DNA from: Nocardia farcinica | GTDB taxonomy: Bacteria > Actinomycetota > Actinomycetes > Mycobacteriales > Mycobacteriaceae | Direction of reading: 5' to 3' | DNA length: 64,000 nucleotides | Assembly: GCF_001182745.1 (NCBI RefSeq) | Contig: NZ_LN868938.1 | Coordinates: forward strand, 3,472,001-3,536,000 | In this document: in pieces, positions 50,685 through 59,852 of the stretch | How positions within the stretch are numbered: the stretch's first letter is position 1 | Layout: each line of letters opens with the position of its first letter | The notes under the pieces: generated by a model | The model's input: only the letters and a program-made list of their open reading frames with translations | Told to the model about the DNA's origin: nothing | Database searches by the model: none | Translations under genes and position numbers: made by a program

Positions 50685-51725
50685 ATGAGCGAACGCGAAC
50701 TGACCGCGCCGGTCGACCTGTGCGACGCGCGCGGACGTCTGAACCCCGAGGCCGTCGGCTGGTCGCGCAGGCCGCTGCACCGCGCCAACCTGTCCGGGGC
50801 GTGGGGCAGGAAGAAGAGATGGGACTACTGGGCCGTGACCGCGCCCGACCTCTATCTCGCGATCACCTGCGCCGATCTGGACTACCTCGGCAACGCCTCG
50901 GTCTGGCTGTGCGGACCGTCGAAGGGACTGTCGGTCGCGGTGGACCGCATCGTGCCGGCCGCCAGGGGCTTCGCCCTGCCCGACCAGCCGTGCACCGGGC
51001 TGATCGCGGTCGAGGCGGGCGGGCTGCGGATCGAGATCGACGAGCGCGCGAGCGGGTCGACCCGGCTGCGGGCCCGCTGCGACCGCACGCCGGAGGGGCC
51101 GCTCGACATCGAGGTGGAGGTGGCCGAGCCCGCCGGACACGAGTCGCTCAATGTGGTCATCCCGTGGTCGCCGGGGCGGTTCCAGTTCACCAGCAAGCAG
51201 AACACCCGTCCGGCCACCGGGACCGTGCGCCTGGGCGAGCACCGATGGGAACTGGGTGGAGCGGAACCCGGTGCGGGCGAGCTGCCCGCCTACGGCACGC
51301 TCGATCTCGGCCGGGGGGTGTGGAAATACCGGAACCGGTGGAACTGGGCCGCCGCCTCGGGCGTGTCGCGCGACGGCAGGACGGTCGGCCTGCAGTTCGG
51401 CGGCAAGTGGACCGAGGGCACCGGCTACACCGAGAACGGCCTGTGCGTGGACGGGCGGCTGACCAAGATCGGCGAGGAGCTGCGCTGGGACTACGACTGG
51501 GATCACCCGATGCGGCCGTGGCGGGTCCGCGACAGCGCCGGGCTGGTCGATGTGGAACTTGTTCCCGACCACGACCGCCACGCCCGCACCGATGCCGGGC
51601 TGATCTCCATGGAGGTCCACCAGTGTTTCGGCCGCTGGTCGGGGACGATCGTCACCGAGGCGGGCGAGCGGGTGGAGTTCGCGGATGTGATCGGCTTCGC
51701 CGAGGAGGCCCGCAACCGCTGGTGA
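50685..51725 (+). CDS. DUF2804 domain protein
   Basis: A 346-residue protein matching the DUF2804 family, a widespread lipocalin-like/hydroxyneurosporene-synthase-like fold with no known function. It shows LCDARGRLNPEAVGWSRRPL at the start, GRKKRWDYWAVTAPDLYLAI, and repeated Trp/Asp-rich beta segments (KYRNRWNWAAASG, LRWDYDWDHPMRPWRV). No signal peptide or membrane segment is present. The ATG at 50685 begins the homology; the open frame upstream runs through rpsJ antisense and is not used. It stands alone between the S10 operon and the DUF4442 gene. Confidence 0.85.
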   Translation: MSERELTAPVDLCDARGRLNPEAVGWSRRPLHRANLSGAWGRKKRWDYWAVTAPDLYLAITCADLDYLGNASVWLCGPSKGLSVAVDRIVPAARGFALPDQPCTGLIAVEAGGLRIEIDERASGSTRLRARCDRTPEGPLDIEVEVAEPAGHESLNVVIPWSPGRFQFTSKQNTRPATGTVRLGEHRWELGGAEPGAGELPAYGTLDLGRGVWKYRNRWNWAAASGVSRDGRTVGLQFGGKWTEGTGYTENGLCVDGRLTKIGEELRWDYDWDHPMRPWRVRDSAGLVDVELVPDHDRHARTDAGLISMEVHQCFGRWSGTIVTEAGERVEFADVIGFAEEARNRW

Positions 51726-51741
51726 CCCCTTCCGCACCGAA

Positions 51742-51757
51742 CTTACCGAGCAGTAAG
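51742..51757. promoter_or_regulatory. Inverted repeat before the DUF4442 gene, candidate operator
   Basis: CTTAC and GTAAG are separated by six bases, ending eight bases before the ATG. The placement fits a repressor operator of TetR type, but no regulator gene is adjacent. Confidence 0.4.
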
Positions 51758-51765
51758 ATGCACGG

Positions 51766-52257
51766 ATGACGACCGGCGCCTCGCCCGACCGCACCCCCAC
51801 CTACCGCAGCTGGGCCAAGCTGCCCGACAACAGGCTCGGCCACGCGCTGTTCTCGCTGGGCATGGTGGCGAAGGTGCCGTACTTCGGCACCGTCCTGCCC
51901 ACCGTGCGGCGGCTGGAACCGGGACTGTGCGAGGTGGGCGCGCCGTTCTGGTTCGGCGTGCACAACCACTTGAAGACCTTCCACGCCATCGCCGCCTGCA
52001 ACCTGGCCGAGGTGGCGATGGGGATGCTGTGCGAGGCCACCGTCCCGGCCACCCACCGCTGGATTCCCAAGGCCATGAACGTGCGCTACCTGGCGAAGGC
52101 GGGCTCGCGGCTGCGCGCGGTGGCCCTGCTGCCCGAGATCCCCGACTTCACGGCGATCACCGAGGGCGCCGAACTGGTGGTGCCGGTGTCGATCTTCGAC
52201 CGCGAAGGCACCGAGGTCGTGCACGCCGACATCACCACCTGGGTGACGCCCCGCTGA
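51766..52257 (+). CDS. DUF4442 hotdog-fold protein, thioesterase-like
   Basis: A 163-residue protein of the DUF4442 group within the PaaI-like hotdog superfamily, probably an acyl-CoA thioesterase-type protein. Typical features are KVPYFGTVLPTVRRLEPGLC, the helix HNHLKTFHAIAACNLAEVAMG and PKAMNVRYLAKAGSRLRAVA. The substrate is unknown. It follows the DUF2804 gene by 40 bases with an inverted repeat just before its start. Confidence 0.82.
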   Translation: MTTGASPDRTPTYRSWAKLPDNRLGHALFSLGMVAKVPYFGTVLPTVRRLEPGLCEVGAPFWFGVHNHLKTFHAIAACNLAEVAMGMLCEATVPATHRWIPKAMNVRYLAKAGSRLRAVALLPEIPDFTAITEGAELVVPVSIFDREGTEVVHADITTWVTPR

Positions 52258-52361
52258 CCCGCGCGGCGAGCTCGAATCCCGCCGAGCGCAACCGTTCTCG
52301 CCGTGGCCACCGGTCCGTAGCGTCGGCGGTGTCCACCACCCGGATCTGTTCGAGGATCGCC

Positions 52362-53255
52362 ATGAGCTCTGTGTCCCCGGCGTCGCCCGCCGTCGCCGAT
52401 TCGCCCCCGCCCGCCCAGGCCGCCCCGCCGGTCGTCACCGCCGACGAGCTGGCCGCCGCGCTCGACGCCGGCGCCGACGTGGTCGTGCTCGAGGTCCGTC
52501 GCGAGCGCGGCGACGGCCCGGCGGGGCCTGTTCCCGCCCCCGAGCCGCTCGACGGGCACCTGCCCGGCGCGCACGCGGTGGATTTCGCCGAGTTGATCGG
52601 CCCGAAGACCGAGACCTCCGGTAACAGCCCGCTGCCCACCGAGGAGCAGCTGACCGCGCTCGTGCGCCGGTGGGGAGTGCACGACGACAGCACGGTCGTC
52701 GTCTACAGCCCCGACCAGCCCTCCACCGCCAGCCGGGTGTGGTGGGTGCTGCGCTGGGCGGGTCTGGCCGACGTCCGCTATCTGGACGGCGGCGCGCACG
52801 CCTGGGTCGCGGCGGGGCGGGAGCTGAGCGCCGACCGCCCGGCCACCGGTGGCGGTACCGCGCGGCTGCGGCTCGGCGCGCTGCCGGTGCTCGACGCGGG
52901 CACCGCCGCGGGTCTGGCCCGCGCGGGGCACCTGCTCGACGCCAGGGCCGAGCAGGCATACCTCGGCTCGGCCGACGACCCGGCCACCGGCCACATCCCC
53001 GGCGCGCACCACCTGCCCGGCACCGCCAACCTGCGCGCGGGCCGCCTCGCCGACACCGAGACCCTGCGCTCGCTCTACGCGCCCTTCCTGACCGGCGCCC
53101 CGGTCGGCGCGTACTGCGGCGGCGGCGTGGCCGCGACCCTGGACGTGCTCGCCCTGAGCACTCTCGGTGTGACGGCCGCGCTGTACCCGGGCTCGTGGTC
53201 GCAGTGGATCACCGACCCGACCCGACCCGTCGCCCGCGGCGAGGAACGCGGCTGA
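52362..53255 (+). CDS. Rhodanese-type sulfurtransferase, two domains
   Basis: A 297-residue sulfurtransferase with two rhodanese domains, like thiosulfate or 3-mercaptopyruvate sulfurtransferases. The N-terminal domain (residues ~25-150) contains LPGAHAVDFAEL and STVVVYSPDQPSTASRVWW. The C-terminal one holds the catalytic cysteine loop YCGGGVAAT. The ATG at 52362 has GAGGA upstream; the open frame before it overlaps the DUF4442 gene antisense to nothing useful. It lies next to, and converges on, an operon with features of organosulfur metabolism, which could be meaningful or chance. Confidence 0.88.
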   Translation: MSSVSPASPAVADSPPPAQAAPPVVTADELAAALDAGADVVVLEVRRERGDGPAGPVPAPEPLDGHLPGAHAVDFAELIGPKTETSGNSPLPTEEQLTALVRRWGVHDDSTVVVYSPDQPSTASRVWWVLRWAGLADVRYLDGGAHAWVAAGRELSADRPATGGGTARLRLGALPVLDAGTAAGLARAGHLLDARAEQAYLGSADDPATGHIPGAHHLPGTANLRAGRLADTETLRSLYAPFLTGAPVGAYCGGGVAATLDVLALSTLGVTAALYPGSWSQWITDPTRPVARGEERG

Positions 53256-53276
53256 CGAGCGGCCCCGCCGACCGAC

Positions 53277-53313
53277 GATGCCCGTGCGCGGAGGAGATCC
53301 GCACACGGGCATC
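53277..53313. terminator. Bidirectional terminator between rhodanese and aldo/keto reductase
   Basis: A 16-bp stem with a single mismatch (GATGCCCGTGCGCGGA against its partner) and a 5-base loop lies between two convergent genes. Confidence 0.8.
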
Positions 53314-53350
53314 GGTGGCTCCGGCACCGTGCGGTGCGGGCAGGCACAGC

Positions 53351-54403
53351 TCAGGCCTTCGCGTCCGGCCCTTCCCCGTCTCCCTCGTCGTCCCCCGTGT
53401 CGACCACGCCCGGCCCGCCGGACAGGTCGCCGGTGAAGAACCCGCGCAGCTCGCGTTCCTCCTCCGGCGTCGGCGTCCAGCGGCTGGCCGCAAGGTTCTC
53501 GTCGAGTTGCCCGGGCACGGTGACCCCGGCGATCACGCTGGTCACCGTCGGCTGGGCCAGCAGCCACCCCAGCGCCAGCGCGGTCGGCGTGACGCCCCGC
53601 TCGGCGGCGAACTTCTCGTAGCGGGCCAGCGCCTCCCATGGCGCGCTGCCGAGCAGGTAGCGCTTGAGGTTGGTGATCTTGGCCTCTGCGGGCGCATGCC
53701 CCTGCCGGTACTTGCCGGTGAGCAGGCCGTTCTGCAACGGGAAGTACGGGATGAAGCCGAGCCCGTAGTGCCGCAGCGCCGGGATCAGCTCCTCCTCGGG
53801 CTTGCGCCAGGTGAGGTTGTACTCGTCGGTCGTGGAGACGAACCGGGTGAAACCGTTGCGGGCGGCCACGTGCTCGGCGTCGGCGATCTGCCAGGCCTTG
53901 AAGTTCGAGGCGCCGATATAGCGGACCTTGCCCGAGGTCACCAGGTCGTCGAGCGCGGCCAGGGTCTCCTCGATCGGGGTGTGCGTGTCCGGGAAGTGGA
54001 TCTGGTACAGGTCGATGTAGTCGGTGTTCAGCCGGCGCAGCGAGTCCTCCACCGAGGCCACGATGTATTTGCGCGATCCGGTCAGCGCGTAGGACGGGCC
54101 GCGGTCGGCCAGCAGCGAGCGGCCGAACTTGGTGCCGATGACCACGCTCTCCCGCCGGGAGCCGACCGCCCTGGCGAACAGTTCCTCGCTCAGGCCGGTG
54201 CGGTCGCCGTAGCCCTCGGCCAGGTCGAAGTAGGTCACCCCGAGGTCGATGGCCCGGTCGACGATCGCCTTGACGCGGTCGGGGTCGACGGCGCGCATCC
54301 CGGAGCGGCCGAAAGTGCTCGCGCCGATGCCCAGTTCCGACAGCACCAGGCCGGAACGGCCGAGCGCGCGATATCCGGCGGGGATCGCCGGCGCCCCCGC
54401 CAT
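53351..54403 (-). CDS. Aldo/keto reductase
   Basis: A 350-residue NADPH-dependent aldo/keto reductase. The catalytic tetrad region is recognisable: Asp and Tyr in TYFDLAEGYGDRTGLSEE, Lys in VIGTKFG and His in YQIHFPD. The cofactor end is seen in VTSVIAGVTVPGQLDENL. The last ~20 residues are an acidic, Gly-rich tail (DTGDDEGDGEGPDAKA). It is the final gene of the minus-strand import/monooxygenase operon; its ATG overlaps the previous stop by one base. It may reduce an aldehyde or ketone released by the monooxygenases. Confidence 0.88.
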   Translation of the reverse strand: MAGAPAIPAGYRALGRSGLVLSELGIGASTFGRSGMRAVDPDRVKAIVDRAIDLGVTYFDLAEGYGDRTGLSEELFARAVGSRRESVVIGTKFGRSLLADRGPSYALTGSRKYIVASVEDSLRRLNTDYIDLYQIHFPDTHTPIEETLAALDDLVTSGKVRYIGASNFKAWQIADAEHVAARNGFTRFVSTTDEYNLTWRKPEEELIPALRHYGLGFIPYFPLQNGLLTGKYRQGHAPAEAKITNLKRYLLGSAPWEALARYEKFAAERGVTPTALALGWLLAQPTVTSVIAGVTVPGQLDENLAASRWTPTPEEERELRGFFTGDLSGGPGVVDTGDDEGDGEGPDAKA

Positions 54404-55776
54404 CAGCCGTTGTCCGTGTCGAGCAGGCCCTGCAGGGTGTCGGCCTCGTACTCGGTGCGGAACAGCCCGCGCCGCTGCAACTCCGGCACCAGCAGGTCGA
54501 CGAGCAGGTCGGCCGGGCCGCGGTGGTACGGCGGGAAGAACTGCACGCCGTCGAGCACGCGTTCGACGAAGTTCTCCTCCACCCAGTCGGCGATGGTTTT
54601 CGCGTCGCCGACCAGCGCGGGCTGGCCGCCCTGGCGGGAGCGCTGCACGTGGTGGTACAGCTCGCGCAGGGTCAGGTCCTCGCCGAGGGCCTCGACCAGG
54701 CCGCGGATGATCTCGCGGTCGTCGCGGCCGCGCACGTGCCGCTTCTCCCGGCCGAGCGGGCGACGGAAGTCCTCGAGTGCGTCGGGGGCGACGGTGTCCA
54801 GGTCGACGACGTCGACGACGCGCTCGTTGTCGCGCACCCGCGACAGGTCGATGCCGAGCGCCAGCGAGAACTGCTCGGGGATCTGTTCGGTCAGCTGGAA
54901 GTTGGTGACCTGACGGTAGATGGCCTGGGCCTCGCGCCTGGTGCCCGCGAGGTAGAAGGTGGCGCCGGGGATGATCTTGAACTTCTCCGGGTCGCGCCCG
55001 GCGGCGGCCACCCGCTCCTTGAGCCTGCGGTACTCCTGCTTGCCCTGTTCGATGCCGAGATAGGGCGAGAACCGCACCTGGGCGAGGTCCGCGCCGTACC
55101 GCAGCGACTCCTCCGAGGTGCCAACGTGCACATTGGGAATGCGCCGCTGCACCGGTGGGGGCACGTTGAGCGGACCGCGCACCTCGAAGTGCTCGCCGGA
55201 ATGCTCGATGCGCTGCCAGGAGCCCGGCTTGATCAGCACGCCCTTCTCGCGGTCGTCGAGCAGGAAGTCGGCGTCCCAGCTCTCGTACAGCAGCCGGTTC
55301 ACCACCTGGGTGAACTCCCTGGCCCGGGTGTACTTGGTCTGCTCGTCGGGGATCGGGTTGCGGCCGTAGTTGCGGGCCGGATCGCCCTCCCGGTCGATGC
55401 CGAAGACCACGTTCAGCGCGGTCCTGCCCTTGGTGAAGTTGTCCAGGGTGGCGAGCTGGCGCGCGATGCCGTAGGGGTGCTCGAAGGAGGAGTTCACCGA
55501 CACCAGGAAGCCGACGTTCCTCGTCACCGCGGCCGCGTAGCCCGCGTAGACGAAGTTGTCCCAGCGGTAGATGCGCTGCAGGTGGTCCGGCTCGCTGCCC
55601 AGCGCGCTGCCGGAGAAGACGTAGTCGAGCTTGCCGCGCTCGGCGGCGCGCGCCACGTCGACGATCACGCTCGGGTCGTGCAGGCCGGTGTTGGTGGCCT
55701 GGGGCAGCCGCCAGGCGTCGGCATCCCAGCCGGTGCCGTAGGCGGCGAGGCCGATACGAAGTTTTCTGTCGCTCAT
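54403..55776 (-). CDS. LLM-class flavin-dependent monooxygenase (NtaA/SnaA/DszA type), second copy
   Basis: A 457-residue bacterial-luciferase-fold monooxygenase of the NtaA/SnaA/DszA family, which use reduced FMN from a separate reductase to oxidise sulfones, sulfonates or amines. Family text includes LRIGLAAYGTGWDADAWRLP at the start, QLATLDNFTKGRTALNVVFG, YTRAREFTQVVNRLLYESWD and VGTSEESLRYGADLAQVRF. The C-terminus has a ~20-residue LFRTEYEADTLQGLL tail shared with the neighbour at 55791, showing paralogy. The ATG at 55776 begins the homology. It is 14 bases after its neighbour and overlaps the reductase gene by one base. Confidence 0.88.
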   Translation of the reverse strand: MSDRKLRIGLAAYGTGWDADAWRLPQATNTGLHDPSVIVDVARAAERGKLDYVFSGSALGSEPDHLQRIYRWDNFVYAGYAAAVTRNVGFLVSVNSSFEHPYGIARQLATLDNFTKGRTALNVVFGIDREGDPARNYGRNPIPDEQTKYTRAREFTQVVNRLLYESWDADFLLDDREKGVLIKPGSWQRIEHSGEHFEVRGPLNVPPPVQRRIPNVHVGTSEESLRYGADLAQVRFSPYLGIEQGKQEYRRLKERVAAAGRDPEKFKIIPGATFYLAGTRREAQAIYRQVTNFQLTEQIPEQFSLALGIDLSRVRDNERVVDVVDLDTVAPDALEDFRRPLGREKRHVRGRDDREIIRGLVEALGEDLTLRELYHHVQRSRQGGQPALVGDAKTIADWVEENFVERVLDGVQFFPPYHRGPADLLVDLLVPELQRRGLFRTEYEADTLQGLLDTDNG

Positions 55777-55790
55777 CGGTTTTCCTGATC

Positions 55791-57245
55791 TCACTGGGCG
55801 GCGGTGGCGAACTGGTTGGGCGGCACGGGCAGCCCGAAGTGGCCGCGGAAGGTGTCGCTGGTGTACTCGGTGCGGAACAGGCCCTTGTCCTGCAGGATCG
55901 GCACCACCCGGGAGGTGAAGCGCTCCAGCTGGTCCCACATGTAGGGCGAATTGATGTTGAAGCCGTCGGCCGCGCCGCGGTCGAACCACTCGATCAGCCG
56001 GTCGGCCACGTCCTCGGCGGTGCCGATCACCTGTGGGAAGCCGCCGCCGATGGCGTTGTGCAGCAGGTCGATCGCGCGCACGGTGCCCGCCTCGACGGTG
56101 CGATCGGTGCGGCCGCGCACGCCGTCGAGCAGTTTCCGGCCGAATTCGTTGAACCGCGAGGCGATCTCGGGGGTGACGGCCGCCTCCAGCCCGCCGGGGC
56201 GCAGGTCGACGCCGACGCGTTCGGACAGCGAGCGCAGGCTGCGCACGCCCAGCGGCAGCGGCCCGCGCGGGGCCCGCTGGATCGCCGCCCACTCCTCGCT
56301 GCGCCAGAACTCCTCGTCCTGGTCGCCCTCGACCGGGTCGTCGTCCAGTGGCAGCCCCGCGTTGAGGCGTTCGAAGATGTCCACCGCGTCGGCCCTGTTG
56401 TCGCCGATGATCGGCGAGATGCCGGGCAGGAAGAAGATCGGGACGTCGCGGCCGTGGATGCGCCGCGCCCTCGCCCGCACATCGGTGTTGAACTCGATGG
56501 AGTCCTCGATGCTCGCCGGGCCGGTGAAGTTGAGCTCGCAATGCCGGGCGGTCAGCTCGCGGGACAGTTCGGAGGCGCCCGCGTACAGCAGCGGAATCTG
56601 GCCCTGCGGCGGCCTCGCCATCGGCAGGGTGCCCGCGACCTGGAAGAACTCGCCCTTGTGCTCGAGCCGGTGGATCTTGGCCGGGTCGAGGTAGCGGCCC
56701 GACTTCTTGTCCTGCAGGTAGGCCCCGTCCTCGATGCTGTCCCACAGCCTGCGCACGACGCCGATGAACTCGTCGGCGCGCGCGTAGCGGCGTTCGCCGC
56801 CCAGGTCGGGCAGGCTGAAGTTGCGCGCGGCCAGGTCGTTGGCGCCGAGCACCACGTTCCACGACAACCTGCCCTTGCTGAGGTGGTCCAGCGAGGCGGT
56901 CAGGCGGGCCAGGATGTAGGGCTCGTAGTAGGTCGGGTGGGCGGTGACGACCAGGCCGATCCTGGAGGTCTGCAACGCCAGCTGCGAGGCCAGCGTGAAC
57001 GGCTCCAGCCTGCCCGCGTTGTGGGTGGTGCCCCAGTGCTCCTTGTAGATGTCGCCGGGCAGGGTGTCGCCGAGGAAGAAGAAGTCGAACTTGGCGTCCT
57101 CCACCAGCTTCGCCGCGCGCGCGGCGTAGTCGAGCTCGAAGGCGTTGGCGGTGGGGGCCTCCGGCAGCCGCCAGCCGCCCCAGTGGGTGCCGTTGAGCCA
57201 GTACATGTAGCCCAGGTGCAGTTCGCGTTTCGCGGGGGTGCCCAC
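55791..57245 (-). CDS. LLM-class flavin-dependent monooxygenase (NtaA/SnaA/DszA type), first copy
   Basis: A 484-residue luciferase-fold monooxygenase of the same family as its downstream neighbour. It shows LGYMYWLNGTHWGGWRLPEA at the start, DFFFLGDTLPGDIYKEHWGT, LARLTASLDHLSKGRLSWNV and YARADEFIGVVRRLWDSIED, with a C-terminal LFRTEYTSDTFRGHFGLP. The GTG at 57245 has AAAGGA upstream. No flavin reductase gene is in the operon, so FMNH2 must come from elsewhere. It lies between the transporter ATPase and the second monooxygenase, suggesting that the imported compound is the substrate. Confidence 0.88.
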   Translation of the reverse strand: MGTPAKRELHLGYMYWLNGTHWGGWRLPEAPTANAFELDYAARAAKLVEDAKFDFFFLGDTLPGDIYKEHWGTTHNAGRLEPFTLASQLALQTSRIGLVVTAHPTYYEPYILARLTASLDHLSKGRLSWNVVLGANDLAARNFSLPDLGGERRYARADEFIGVVRRLWDSIEDGAYLQDKKSGRYLDPAKIHRLEHKGEFFQVAGTLPMARPPQGQIPLLYAGASELSRELTARHCELNFTGPASIEDSIEFNTDVRARARRIHGRDVPIFFLPGISPIIGDNRADAVDIFERLNAGLPLDDDPVEGDQDEEFWRSEEWAAIQRAPRGPLPLGVRSLRSLSERVGVDLRPGGLEAAVTPEIASRFNEFGRKLLDGVRGRTDRTVEAGTVRAIDLLHNAIGGGFPQVIGTAEDVADRLIEWFDRGAADGFNINSPYMWDQLERFTSRVVPILQDKGLFRTEYTSDTFRGHFGLPVPPNQFATAAQ

Positions 57246-57265
57246 GTGTGTTCCTTTCGACAGGG

Positions 57266-58948
57266 TCAGACGGAGACGGTCGCGGCGCTCGCGCCGGGAA
57301 TGGAGGCGAGCAGTTCGCGGACGTAGTCGGTCTGCGGAGCGGTGAGGATGTCGGCGGCGTCGCCGTGCTCGACGACGTCGCCGTGATGCAGGACGAGGAT
57401 CCGGTCCGACATCTCGGCGATCACCCCCAGATCGTGCGAGATGAAGACGTAGGTCAACGCCAGCTCGCGTTGCAGCGAGGTCAGCAGGTCGAGGATCTGG
57501 CGCTGGACGGTGACGTCGAGGGCGGAGACCGGCTCGTCCAGGATCACCAGGTCGGGATCGGGGGCCAGCGCGCGGGCGATGGCCACCCGCTGGCGCTGGC
57601 CGCCGGACAGCTCGGCGGTGTAGCGGTCGGCGACCCCGGCGGGCAGCCCGGTCACCGCGAGCAGCTCGTCCACGCGCTCGCGCCGCCGCGCCGCGTCGCC
57701 GATCCGGTGGCCGCGCAACGGTTCCTCGATGATGGCGCGCACGGTGGCGCGCGGGTTCAGTGAGGCGAACGGGTCCTGGTAGACCATCTGCACCGTGCGG
57801 TACAGCTCGGCCTGGCCGGCGCCGCGCCGGTGGTGCACCACCGGCCTGCCCGCCACCTCGATCGTGCCGGAGTCCGGCGCGGCCAGTCCGGCCAGCAGGC
57901 GCACGAGAGTGGTCTTGCCGGAACCGGATTCGCCGACGATGCCCAGCGTGCTGCCGCGGCGCACCTCGAAGGACGCGCCCGCGACCGCGGTCACGGTGTC
58001 GCGGCCGCGCTGGGCCGGGAAGGTCTTGCGCACGTCGACCGCGCGCACCACCACCGGCGCGTCCTCCTCGGCACGGCCCGCCTCGGCACGCCACCGCTGC
58101 CGTTCGGCCGCGGCGGCGGCCCCGGAGAAGCCGAACGAGGAGGAGTTCAGCAGAGCGGTGGTGTAGGCGTCGCCCGGTGCGGCGATGACCTCGGCGGCCC
58201 GGCCCGAGCGCACCAGGCGGCCGTCCTTCAGCACCGCGATCTCGTCGGCGCGTTCAGCGGCGACGCCCAGGTCGTGGGTGATGAGCAGGATCGCCAGCTC
58301 CTGCTCGGACACCAGTTCGCCGAGCAGGTCGAGGATGCGCTTCTGCACGGTCACGTCCAGCGCTGTGGTCGGCTCGTCGGCGACCAGCAGCTTCGGGCCG
58401 GTGGACATGGCCGCGGCGATGAGCACGCGCTGGCACATGCCGCCGGACAGCTCGTGCGGGTAGGAGCGGAAGATCTTGGCCGGATTGCGCAGGCCGACCT
58501 TGCCGAACAGCTCGATCACCCGTTCCCGGCGTTCGGCCTTGTCCGCCAGGCCGTGCGCGCGCAGCGGCTCCCCCGCCTGCACCCCCACCGGCAGCAGCGG
58601 GTTGAGCCCGAGCAGCGCGTCCTGCGGGATGTAGCCGATCTCGCGGCCGCGGATCGCGCGATACCGCTTGTCGGACAGGCCATCCAGGCGCCTGCCGCCG
58701 AACTCGACCCGGCCGCCCGCGACCCGGCCGTTCTCGGCGAGTGTGCCGGTGACGGTGCGGGCCAGCGTGGACTTGCCCGAGCCGGATTCACCGACGAGGG
58801 CGAGTACCCGGCCCGCGCTCAGGCTCAGGCTCACCCGGTCGACCACCCGCGCGGGCGGGCGGCCCGGCACGTCGAAATCGACGGTGACCTCGTGCAGGCT
58901 CAGCAGCGCGCCCGGTTCGGGCACGGTGAGCGGATCAGGCGACGACAC
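57266..58948 (-). CDS. Oligopeptide-type ABC transporter, fused double ATPase
   Basis: A 560-residue protein with two complete ATPase domains of the Opp/Dpp type in one chain. The first (residues ~15-265) has [14 protein letters not shown] and [12 protein letters not shown]. The second (~300-555) has [29 protein letters not shown] and [15 protein letters not shown]. It energises the adjacent permeases. The GTG start has GGAGG five bases upstream and overlaps the permease gene by 14 bases. Confidence 0.93.
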   Translation of the reverse strand: MSSPDPLTVPEPGALLSLHEVTVDFDVPGRPPARVVDRVSLSLSAGRVLALVGESGSGKSTLARTVTGTLAENGRVAGGRVEFGGRRLDGLSDKRYRAIRGREIGYIPQDALLGLNPLLPVGVQAGEPLRAHGLADKAERRERVIELFGKVGLRNPAKIFRSYPHELSGGMCQRVLIAAAMSTGPKLLVADEPTTALDVTVQKRILDLLGELVSEQELAILLITHDLGVAAERADEIAVLKDGRLVRSGRAAEVIAAPGDAYTTALLNSSSFGFSGAAAAAERQRWRAEAGRAEEDAPVVVRAVDVRKTFPAQRGRDTVTAVAGASFEVRRGSTLGIVGESGSGKTTLVRLLAGLAAPDSGTIEVAGRPVVHHRRGAGQAELYRTVQMVYQDPFASLNPRATVRAIIEEPLRGHRIGDAARRRERVDELLAVTGLPAGVADRYTAELSGGQRQRVAIARALAPDPDLVILDEPVSALDVTVQRQILDLLTSLQRELALTYVFISHDLGVIAEMSDRILVLHHGDVVEHGDAADILTAPQTDYVRELLASIPGASAATVSV

Positions 58949-59852
58949 TTGTCCTCCCGCGGTTGAGTGATCGGCCGATCCGATAGACCGCGACGACCGT
59001 GAGGGTGATGACCAGGCCGGGCAGCAGGCTCAGCCACCACTGGGTGGCGATGAAGGTCCTGCCCTCGGAGACGAGCAGACCCCATTCGGGCGTGGGCGGC
59101 GGGGCGCCGAGGCCGAGGAAGCTCAGCGCGGCGACGGTGAGGATGGCCGAGCCGATCTCCATCGTGGCCGCGGCGAGCACCGACCGGGAGGCGTTGGGCA
59201 CCACGTGCCGCAGCAGCCGGTAGGCATAGCCGTGGCCGGCGAAGACCGAGGCCTCGACGTATTTGGAGCCCGCCACCTTCAGCACCTCCGAGCGCATCAA
59301 CCGGGCGAAGCCCGCGGTGCTGTTGATGCCGATGGCGATGGCGATGTTGACCACGCCCTGCCCGAGGGCGGAGATGATGGCCAGCGAGACGATCAGGCTC
59401 GGCACCGCCAGCATGATGTCGACCACGCGCATGAGCACGCTGTCCACCCGGCCGCGCACCGACCCCGCGATCAGGCCGATCAGCGCGCCACCGACCAGGC
59501 CGATCAGCACCGCGATGACCGCGGCCTGCACCGACAGCGCGGTCCCGTGCACCATGCGGGTGAACTGGTCGCGGCCGAGGTCGTCGGTGCCGAAGGGGTG
59601 GTCGAGGCTGGGCGGCAACAGCAGCGCGTCGGCGTCCTGGGCCAGCGGGTCGCGGGAGGTGAACGCCCGCGGCGCGATCGCGGCAAGCAGCATCAGCGCC
59701 ACCCAGAGGTAGGCCAGCAGCAGGCTCGGGGACGTGGCGATGTGCCGCAGCCACCTGGTGGCCCCGCCCGCCCGTTCGCGCCAGGCGGCGGCGGTGTCGG
59801 CGCGGTCGATCTCCTCGGCGGGCGAGGCGGGCCGGGCGTCGAGCAGACTCAT
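58935..59852 (-). CDS. Oligopeptide-type ABC transporter permease, DppC/OppC-like
   Basis: A 305-residue inner-membrane permease. A ~35-residue polar start precedes six membrane helices; the marker FGTDDLGRDQFTRMVHGTAL and the LSFLGLGAPPPTPEWGLLVSEG segment are diagnostic of the DppC/OppC half. The EAA-type cytoplasmic loop is seen around YVEASVFAGHGYAYRLLRHV. It is coupled to both neighbours by overlaps (4 bases upstream, 14 downstream). Confidence 0.93.
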   Translation of the reverse strand: MSLLDARPASPAEEIDRADTAAAWRERAGGATRWLRHIATSPSLLLAYLWVALMLLAAIAPRAFTSRDPLAQDADALLLPPSLDHPFGTDDLGRDQFTRMVHGTALSVQAAVIAVLIGLVGGALIGLIAGSVRGRVDSVLMRVVDIMLAVPSLIVSLAIISALGQGVVNIAIAIGINSTAGFARLMRSEVLKVAGSKYVEASVFAGHGYAYRLLRHVVPNASRSVLAAATMEIGSAILTVAALSFLGLGAPPPTPEWGLLVSEGRTFIATQWWLSLLPGLVITLTVVAVYRIGRSLNRGRTSVVA

